A stretch of 64,000 nucleotides of DNA, taken from NCBI RefSeq assembly GCF_003347595.2, contig NZ_QCZK02000010.1, positions 1 to 64,000 of the forward strand. Reading direction: 5' to 3'. This DNA comes from Botryobacter ruber (GTDB lineage: Bacteria; Bacteroidota; Bacteroidia; Cytophagales; Hymenobacteraceae). The notes under the pieces are model-generated. The model was not told the origin of the DNA. It made no database searches and saw only the letters and a list, made by a program, of their open reading frames with translations. Both the position numbers and the translations under genes were made by a program. Every line of letters starts with the position of its first letter. The stretch's first letter is position 1. Of this stretch, positions 37,366-44,063 are shown piece after piece.

Positions 37366-37501
37366 ATTTAAAATATTGACAAAAACGTAACGCTCGTTAA
37401 AAGCCGGTTTCTATTAGGTGCTTTTTTCAACACACAAATAGTTGTCTTAAAATTAGCAAGAAATTGGGTTTAATCTGTCCTGCGGTGTCCGGTAAAATGC
37501 T

Positions 37502-37532
37502 TTGCTGCAGCTGCCACCATTGCCTCTGCTCC
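37502..37532 (+). repeat. Family A repeat copy 11
   Basis: Forward copy TTGCTGCAGCTGCCACCATT then GCCTCTGCTCC, between the PL22-like and GH2 genes. Confidence 0.8.
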
Positions 37533-37579
37533 AGCTCAGGTACAGCAGTCAGGATATTTGTAACGCGGACACCAATTTC

Positions 37580-38971
37580 TTATTTTTTATAAGTCCGCTT
37601 CATCCACTCCTTCGGCACCTCCACCACGCAGATGTTCATGGTTTTGTCATCTTCCGACAGCATCGCCGACTGAATCTGGATTTTGGTGCCGTCGGGGCTG
37701 AAGGTGGGGTGCGGGTGGTCCGAAGCGGTTTGTTTGTGGCCGGTGGTGAGCATCATCATCTCGTGGTTATTGCGGTCTATCAGGTACACGCTACGCGAAA
37801 AATCGTCGCCTACCGCCCATCTGCCATCGGGTGAGCCGTGTACGTGCCATAACCCGCTGCCACTTTCCGTTTGGCCGGCAATCAACATCTCCCTGGTTCT
37901 GAAGTTTACAATGCCCAGCCCTGTTGGTTTCTCGCGTGTGCCTGCCGGTCCCCAGCCCACTTCCTGGCCAGGATTGGCAGGGTCGCTGGTGGTGCTGGCC
38001 GTTGCATCTCCAGTGCCTGCGCCTACCTTGCGGTGTCCCATAATGGCGAAGGCCACTTCGTCTTTGGTAATAATAGCCTCGTGCGTTACCCACTCATACG
38101 GCGCTTCTGGGTAAAGCGGACGCAGGCCGGTACCGTCTGCCATTACGGTCCAGGTGCGTTGTGGCGACTTGCCGCCTGTCTCCCAGCAGAACACAATTTC
38201 GCCCGGCACCCAGGGGTTTGTCTGGATGTGCCCTACCTGAAACGGCACCGATACAACGTGCTTGAACTTACCTGTTTTTACATTCATGGCTGCCAGACCA
38301 GACGGTCCTGCTCCCATATTCCGGGGCCCGAAGGTGCCTTCTATTTTCGTATCCTTTGGCAGGTGCCTGGCCGCTTCCTCACGGCCAACCCTGAAGTAGG
38401 CCCACTCTTCATCGCCGTCGAGGGCCATGTCGCCCCCGGCACCCATCTCGGGCGGGGTGGTGCCGCACACCCGCTGGTAGGTAGAGGCCGCTTTCATTTT
38501 ACCGGCTTTGCTGTCGGCAAAAAGTTTGGCCAGGTCGACTTCCACTATTTCTACGGCACGGTTGCCCCTGCGCCTGCCTGGCTCCTGCCCTTCTTCCTGT
38601 CCGGACTGGTTTCGCATAAAATATAATTTCATGGAATTGCGGGCAATGTTGAGCATGCCGGTGTAGCCGCCCTCGGTTACCTGCACCATCTCGCCGGTTT
38701 TCTCGTTCACCGCCATCGCCTCGCCCCGCACCAGGTTCGACCGGAAGATAAGCCACTGCCCGTCGGATGTCCACTGCGTGTGGGTAGGGTAAATCTTGGA
38801 ATCGCCATGGGGCTTGCTGGTGAGAAAGATAAGGTCGACACCCGTGACCGGGTCTTTTACCACCTTGCGTTCGGAAGGGAAGCGTTTGCCTATCTGGGCT
38901 TGAACCGGCGAAACCAGTGTGGCTGAGACACTGAGCGCTGCGGCCATTATGATGTAGAATTTCTTTTTCAT
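37580..38971 (-). CDS. Secreted beta-propeller, PL22 (oligogalacturonate lyase)-like
   Basis: 463 residues with a signal peptide (MKKKFYIIMAAALSVSATLVSPVQAQ). The body reads as a TolB/PD40-type propeller: KDPVTGVDLIFLT, THTQWTSDGQWLIFRSN, GHIQTNPWVPGEIVFCWET, HVHGSPDGRWAVGDDFS, HPHPTFSPDGTKIQIQS. The arrangement of His-rich strands (HTQW, HVHGSPDG, HPHPTFSPDG) and the length resemble family 22 oligogalacturonate lyases, which cleave unsaturated digalacturonate using a Mn2+ bound by His residues. Assignment by eye is moderate; a non-enzymatic propeller is possible. Its place in the pectin-type locus supports it. Confidence 0.6.
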   Translation of the reverse strand: MKKKFYIIMAAALSVSATLVSPVQAQIGKRFPSERKVVKDPVTGVDLIFLTSKPHGDSKIYPTHTQWTSDGQWLIFRSNLVRGEAMAVNEKTGEMVQVTEGGYTGMLNIARNSMKLYFMRNQSGQEEGQEPGRRRGNRAVEIVEVDLAKLFADSKAGKMKAASTYQRVCGTTPPEMGAGGDMALDGDEEWAYFRVGREEAARHLPKDTKIEGTFGPRNMGAGPSGLAAMNVKTGKFKHVVSVPFQVGHIQTNPWVPGEIVFCWETGGKSPQRTWTVMADGTGLRPLYPEAPYEWVTHEAIITKDEVAFAIMGHRKVGAGTGDATASTTSDPANPGQEVGWGPAGTREKPTGLGIVNFRTREMLIAGQTESGSGLWHVHGSPDGRWAVGDDFSRSVYLIDRNNHEMMMLTTGHKQTASDHPHPTFSPDGTKIQIQSAMLSEDDKTMNICVVEVPKEWMKRTYKK

Positions 38972-39329
38972 ATCTGTTGCTTGACTATTTTCTTTTTTTG
39001 AAAAATTGGTTTAATAATAACTATGGCAGAAAAGTCTCCTTTGAAGCTAATCTTGTAGGGAAGAAACGGAATAATAAAATGATTCCTGCCGCCAGTTTGA
39101 GCGCAGCGGTAACTGGTGGCTATGTGTGGTGCCAGTTTTCAACTGGCGTAGCTGAATATTCGTGCTTTTGTAACCACGCCAGTTACAAACTGGCCTCATG
39201 GACAACCACCAGTTACCGCTGCGCTCAAACTGGCGGTAGAAAATACTATTAAAAAAAATTCATATTTTTATAATACTAATTTATACCTACAGCCCTGCCT
39301 TCAAAGGGCGACAAAATTCTTGTTTAACA
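38972..39329. other. Repeat-filled gap upstream of the PL22-like gene
   Basis: 358 bases with no gene: a family G inverted repeat and a half copy of the family I element. Confidence 0.7.
39089..39236. repeat. Family G element with perfect 31-bp inverted ends
   Basis: 39089-39119 is the perfect inverse complement of 39206-39236 (core CCGCCAGTTTGAGCGCAGCG). A second, nested inverted pair (GCCAGTTTTCAACTGGC region, about 39131-39148, against 39178-39194) lies inside. Related fragments occur at 34315-34347 and 56661-56693. Confidence 0.88.
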
Positions 39330-39332
39330 TCA
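39298..39332 (-). repeat. Half copy of family I abutting a stop codon
   Basis: CCTTCAAAGGGCGACAAAA followed by TTTAACATCAG matches one arm of the 33974-34176 element. On the minus strand its end CTGATGTT supplies the TGA stop codon of the lipoprotein gene. Confidence 0.7.
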
Positions 39333-41102
39333 GTAATAAGTATGGTTTACCACCTTGTTCCTCAGGTACTCCAGGCTTTTCTTTGCTTTTTCGCTGTTAT
39401 CTGCTTGCCGGTAGCCGTAGACTTTCAGGAGGCCGTTTTTGTCCAGCGTAATCACTTCTTCGGCTTTACCGCCCATAAAATCAAACATGTTGTATACCGA
39501 CTCGCCAAAGTATAATTCTCCTTTCCCGGCATCATTCATCCTGAACTTATACCAGAACAGCTCCTCCTGACCCTTGCCTTTCCAGTCTCCTTTTACAAAA
39601 GCGGGGTTGCCTGTGAGCGGGTTGCCGGGCCATTTGGAGAGAAGGTTGCCCTTCGCATCAAACCACTGGACCTGCCCCCACAGGTAGGGTTCCCCGGCGC
39701 TTCTGTTCCCGTAGGTTCTGGCGGTTACTGCTATGTGCGGACCCGGAACGCCTTTCAGGAAGTGGCCTGTTTCGATACGTTGCGTGTGCTCGGCCATGTT
39801 CTCCCAGATGAGCTCGCCTGTGCGTGCCTTTAGGGCTGCTACGCCCACTTCGCTATGTGCCGCCACTAATTCCACCTGGCCGTCCTGGTCGAGGTCGGCA
39901 AAACTATAGGCATCTACGTGGTCGTGGTTATCATAATAGGTGTTAAAGCGGTTCCATAGTTCTTTTCCGTTGGCATTGAGCACCAGCGAACCGGCCACCA
40001 CCTCGTCTATGCCGTCGTTGTCGATATCGACCGGGTACACATAGTGCCCCAAGTGGTCTTTCTTTCTGGCTTCGGTATGCTTCCAGACCAGTTCCAGGTT
40101 GGCGTTATAATTTGCGATGGTGATGGTGCCGCCAATATCGGTAAATACGAGCAGGTTTTCGGGGTAGCCTGGTCCAAACTTAGCCACAGCAATTCTATGA
40201 TTATAGAAGTTGTGAGGCAGCGGCCTGGTAGTTGGCCATTCGGTTTTCTTTTTGATTTCTCCGGTCCGGCCGTCTGCCGCTACGAGCCACTCCTTGCCAT
40301 CCACCACACGCCAATGGATGACTTCAGCCAAACCATCCTGGTCGAGGTCCCAGATAACACCCGGAGCTTCATCCTTTTCGCTGTCTGCCGGTGCCTGGTA
40401 GTGCCAAAGCGCTTTGCCGTCATGGTCAAAAACATGGGCATTATAATTATCGGTCAGTACCATAAAATCCGTTTTGCCGTCGCCGTTCACATCACCAAAC
40501 TTAACGGCGCTGGTGGAATCCGGAATGCTGTACTCTTTCAGCACCTGCACCTCTTCGTTTAGCTCGTAAGGGTGTAAGTCTTCTTCCTTAAAGGCTGCAT
40601 TTTTGGTAAGCACCAGCACATCGAGTACCGGCGCATTCTCGATGCGCATTATCCTGACATTCGCAGTTCCTTTTTCGAGTTCGAATGCGCCTGCTTTTTT
40701 GAAAGCCAGTGGACCATTGCCTACATCTTCCGCTATCACCTTGTCGTTAATGGCTATCCTGAAGGTGCTGCTTTTACCTCCCTGGCTTCTGACAAAAAGG
40801 TGGTATGTGCCTGCCTCGGCAACAGGTACTTTCAGGGTGTAGTTGGAACGTGTTCCCAGCACCAGCGCTATGTTATTAAACAGCCAGGGCACTTGCAGCG
40901 CAGCAGCATCGGTAATGGAATGGCCCCGGGGTATTTCTTCTAAAAAGTCAGAAGCATCCAGCACGATGGTAGTTGGCGCCTTGTTGGGTATGGCTTCCTG
41001 TACGGTTGGTTTAGTTTTAGTAGCCGCACCCGAAGGCTGACAACTCATCATCACCGCGCCCAGCATGCCACCCAGTACTATTTTAAAGAATACTTTTTTC
41101 AT
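39330..41102 (-). CDS. Lipoprotein with carbohydrate-binding-like and FG-GAP/propeller domains
   Basis: 590 residues. The lipobox is VMMSCQ near residue 21. Residues ~45-160 look like a jelly-roll sugar-binding module (YTLKVPVAEAGTYHLFVRSQGGKSSTFRIAIN, VRIMRIENAPVLDVLVLTK). After ~185 come FG-GAP/VCBS calcium-type repeats: KFGDVNGDGKTDFMVL, DLDQDGLAEVIHW, DIDNDGIDEVVAGS, DLDQDGQVELVAAHS. Similar propellers occur in rhamnogalacturonan lyases (PL11), but the specific catalytic residues are not evident. Its neighbours (GH97, PL22-like, GH106) suggest a surface role in pectin binding or cleavage. The stop codon lies in a repeat. Confidence 0.65.
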   Translation of the reverse strand: MKKVFFKIVLGGMLGAVMMSCQPSGAATKTKPTVQEAIPNKAPTTIVLDASDFLEEIPRGHSITDAAALQVPWLFNNIALVLGTRSNYTLKVPVAEAGTYHLFVRSQGGKSSTFRIAINDKVIAEDVGNGPLAFKKAGAFELEKGTANVRIMRIENAPVLDVLVLTKNAAFKEEDLHPYELNEEVQVLKEYSIPDSTSAVKFGDVNGDGKTDFMVLTDNYNAHVFDHDGKALWHYQAPADSEKDEAPGVIWDLDQDGLAEVIHWRVVDGKEWLVAADGRTGEIKKKTEWPTTRPLPHNFYNHRIAVAKFGPGYPENLLVFTDIGGTITIANYNANLELVWKHTEARKKDHLGHYVYPVDIDNDGIDEVVAGSLVLNANGKELWNRFNTYYDNHDHVDAYSFADLDQDGQVELVAAHSEVGVAALKARTGELIWENMAEHTQRIETGHFLKGVPGPHIAVTARTYGNRSAGEPYLWGQVQWFDAKGNLLSKWPGNPLTGNPAFVKGDWKGKGQEELFWYKFRMNDAGKGELYFGESVYNMFDFMGGKAEEVITLDKNGLLKVYGYRQADNSEKAKKSLEYLRNKVVNHTYY

Positions 41103-41608
41103 TTTTCTTTTCCTGCCGCTTCAGGCTTGTTTTTTTGCTCCTGTGCAGGTAGCAAGGCGGAGGATCTTCCCCGGTCGCTGTTCCTTTACTTCATTTCCGC
41201 TGAAAGATGTTTCAACACGGAGTATACCCCTATCCGCTGCTCCTGCTGTTCGAACTCTAACAAATGATCGTTCTAATTTACAAACAAATCGTTTTAAATA
41301 TTACCTGATGGTGCACAGCCACAAAAGCACGGATGTGCAGACAATGTTACCACAAATTGCAAGGTAATCTATCCTGTTATATCCTGCTGATGAAACGGGT
41401 AACGCCAAACGGCTGGCTCCGGAAGCTTTGTGATGCCACACTTGTAAATCAGTTTATCCGGCAGGAACAGCAGAGGCTATGGTGGCAGGAGCAGTAAGGC
41501 ATAAAGGACAAAAAGGAGCTATCAACAAACAGATAAGTACCGGACTGTAACCAGTACCATTGAAAAACCCGAAGCTGTGTATTCTCCTTTATAGCTATCC
41601 GGTTCATG
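41103..41608. other. Intergenic region between GH97 and the FG-GAP lipoprotein
   Basis: 506 bases without a plausible gene. It contains one family A repeat (41464-41494). The FG-GAP gene's promoter should lie here, but I see no clear TAnnTTTG/TTG pair. Confidence 0.5.
41464..41494 (-). repeat. Family A repeat copy 12
   Basis: Inverse copy GGAACAGCAGAGGCTATGGT then GGCAGGAGCAG. Confidence 0.72.
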
Positions 41609-43636
41609 CTATTTTTCAGGTGCTGTTTTTTTAGGCACAGCAGGGATGGTTGGCGGAAGCGCAGGGCGTGCCGATGGGGCAGGTACCTGTTCAGGGGCAG
41701 GTTCTGGCTTAGGAGCTGTTTTTGGGATTATTTTTTCAAACCGGCCAATGTACCCCCCGTACGGGTTGAGCGACAACTTCAGCGATGACCACCGCGACAT
41801 GCGCCTGCTGTTAAGCGCCACGCTATCCTGCTTTCCGCTGGTGTCCGAAACTTCGTGCAGTGTATAATTGCCGCGTTTCAGGAAGGCCAGATCGACTTTT
41901 ACCGTCTTGGCTTCGTCCTGCCCGTTCATGGCTGCCAGGAACCAGGTGGTTCCTTTGCGGCGGGCATACACTACCAGCTCCCCTATTTCGCTCTGGGGCA
42001 GCACGATGGTTTCGTCCCAGGTGGTGGGGATGCGCTGCATCATGCGTACGGCGGGGTTCTGGATAATACTTTGCGGATCGGCGGCTACAAACACAACAGG
42101 GGCACTAAGTACTGCCATACTGGCGATATGATGCGCCCAGGTAACTTCGCCACGCTGTTTGCCAAACTGAACGGGCACATAACCGGTGTGCCCGGCAAGC
42201 AAACGCGTAAAGGGCAGCGTTACATTGGCAGGCGCCCAGGGCGGATTCAGCTCCTGCCCCCGTACTACCTCCCGCGACATTTCGTTGGGCCAGGTGCGGA
42301 TTTCGCCGGTTGGTTTGCCTGCCCCGCGAAACGATACCATCAGCTGTTGTGCTGCAGCATCTTGCAAGGCTGTCTGGCAAAACTGCACGATATCCTGCGC
42401 GTCGGGATCAACATCAAAGTACTCAATTTTTACGCCTGCAATTCCCAGTTCTTTGCACTTTTTGAAAAATGCTTTTCGTTCTCCTTCTTTTTCCAACCCG
42501 ATAATGCCTCTCCGGTCCGGGTAGGCTTTCCAGACCCAGATCTTTACGCCTTTTTTGGCCGCGTACTCCACCAGTTCCTTCATCAGGTCCCAGTGGTCTC
42601 TTTTGCCTTCTTTCCAGTGTCCCCAGCCTTCGTCCACCAGGTTGTACTCATAGCCCAGGGCCGCTGCCTTGTCAGTAAAGTATTTCATGTTTTCCAGCGT
42701 GACCGGCCCCCGCCCCGCCAGGCCCGACCACACACACCTGCCTGGATCTACCCAGCGGGTATTGTAGGCGTTCGGGAAAAGCTTCCAGCTAAAGGCAGGC
42801 GACAAACTTGTCACCACATCGCTGTTCACCAGGGTATTCAGATCCTTCCCGACCAAAACCACGCGCCAGGGCGTCGACAGCTTGCCGGTTCTCCGGGTAT
42901 CGCCGGCCAACTGGGCCGCAAAGCCTTGTTTGCCGTCTGCCACCAGCGACATACCGGCAAAGTTTACCAGGCCGGCTTCTGTAACAGCGGCATAGGCAGC
43001 TTTACCCGGTAACACAATGGTAGCCGGCAAACTGATCTGTTCATTCGCTTTAAATGCTTCAAGTTTCTTCCGGCTGTACGGGCTTTCGGAACCGTTGCTT
43101 TCGGGCTGCGACCACACGATGCTTCCGGCAGGAAAGTCAAAACGGGTCAGTTCTTTCTCTACAACTGCTTTGTCTTTGCTCTCAATAAGGTAACGAAACG
43201 CGACACCATCGTTAAAAACCCGTACATCCAACACAAAGGGAGCTTTTTCCGAGGCAACAGGTATACGGGCACCTTTGTATTTGTTGAGCGCCACCTGGTG
43301 CGCGCCACGGGTCAGATACTTTTCGTTTGCCGAATACTTCTCTGCTTTTCCCACCGTAGCGTCTTCTCCAAAAACCTGATCATCTACTACAAGCCCTAAG
43401 CGGGAGGAGGTGACAACAGGCGTTTTTTTATAGGTTACAGCATAGGTTAAACCGCCATCGGCACTTGCTACCGTCATTGTAACAGCCCCATCCGGACTCG
43501 TGATCATTACCGTGTTTTCGTCCTGCGCCGTAACGGCTGTCGTTGTAGCTATCAAAAAAATCAGCAGGCTAAACACCCGGACAACTGTATTTCTGAATTT
43601 TAGGAGCAGGTGAACCATACGCAATAACAGCAGCAT
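41609..43636 (-). CDS. Glycoside hydrolase family 97 (alpha-glucosidase/alpha-galactosidase-like)
   Basis: 675 residues with a signal peptide (VFSLLIFLIATTTAVTAQ). The N-terminal beta-sandwich starts at VMITSPDGAVTMTV. The barrel has WVDPGRCVWSGLAGRGPVTLENMKYFTDKAAALGYEYNLVDEGW, then GVKIWVWKAYPDRRG, AGVKIEYFDVDPDAQDIVQF and RTWPNEMSREVVRGQE. These blocks are typical of GH97. In retaining members the nucleophile is an Asp in a VKVDF-like motif; here the matching place reads VKIEYFD, with Glu403. The last ~35 residues are Pro/Ala/Lys-rich, unusual for the family. Periplasmic; specificity open. Confidence 0.88.
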   Translation of the reverse strand: MLLLLRMVHLLLKFRNTVVRVFSLLIFLIATTTAVTAQDENTVMITSPDGAVTMTVASADGGLTYAVTYKKTPVVTSSRLGLVVDDQVFGEDATVGKAEKYSANEKYLTRGAHQVALNKYKGARIPVASEKAPFVLDVRVFNDGVAFRYLIESKDKAVVEKELTRFDFPAGSIVWSQPESNGSESPYSRKKLEAFKANEQISLPATIVLPGKAAYAAVTEAGLVNFAGMSLVADGKQGFAAQLAGDTRRTGKLSTPWRVVLVGKDLNTLVNSDVVTSLSPAFSWKLFPNAYNTRWVDPGRCVWSGLAGRGPVTLENMKYFTDKAAALGYEYNLVDEGWGHWKEGKRDHWDLMKELVEYAAKKGVKIWVWKAYPDRRGIIGLEKEGERKAFFKKCKELGIAGVKIEYFDVDPDAQDIVQFCQTALQDAAAQQLMVSFRGAGKPTGEIRTWPNEMSREVVRGQELNPPWAPANVTLPFTRLLAGHTGYVPVQFGKQRGEVTWAHHIASMAVLSAPVVFVAADPQSIIQNPAVRMMQRIPTTWDETIVLPQSEIGELVVYARRKGTTWFLAAMNGQDEAKTVKVDLAFLKRGNYTLHEVSDTSGKQDSVALNSRRMSRWSSLKLSLNPYGGYIGRFEKIIPKTAPKPEPAPEQVPAPSARPALPPTIPAVPKKTAPEK

Positions 43637-44059
43637 TTATTAAGGATGTACATGATCTTCGGTTACGCACGCAGCTGCCACTGTTCGCATAGTTATGGCA
43701 GCTGCCGCTTTATTTTGTTGATACGTACAATGCACGATTTTATACCAGATCAACTACGTTTCCTTCCATCTTTCGGGCTGTATTTCTGTTGCAAAAATGG
43801 CTTTTCGGGTCAAAAAAGTGTTCTGCAGCTGCCACCATAGTCGCTGCTCCTCTTCCGGAGGGTCGGAGGCTATAAAAAGCAAACCTCGCGAACTGCAGCA
43901 GAACAGAACGCGTGGTTTGCCATTTTAAAACAGGAACTGCCGGAGGACAGGCAATGGTGGGAGCTACTGCAATGTAATTTTTTGGTACGATTGGGCAGGC
44001 GCGAGACCGGATTTTTAAATTACCCTTTTGGTACGATTGGGCAGGCGCGAGGCCTGCCC
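43637..44059. other. Repeat-rich gap between GH106 and GH97 genes
   Basis: 423 bases without a gene. It contains GCAGCTGCCA / TGGCAGCTGC as a perfect 10-bp inverted pair (43671-43680 with 43696-43705), a family A copy, and two family F units next to the GH106 stop. Confidence 0.65.
43823..43850 (+). repeat. Family A repeat copy 13
   Basis: Forward copy CTGCAGCTGCCACCATAGTC then GCTGCTCC. Confidence 0.75.
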
Positions 44060-44063
44060 CTAC
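43977..44063. repeat. Family F double unit ending at the GH106 stop codon
   Basis: GGTACGATTGGGCAGGCGCG occurs twice (from about 43982 and from about 44033). The second unit continues as the hairpin GGGCAGGCGCGAGGCCTGCCC and CTAC. On the minus strand, the CTA is the TAG stop of the GH106 gene. Confidence 0.82.
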
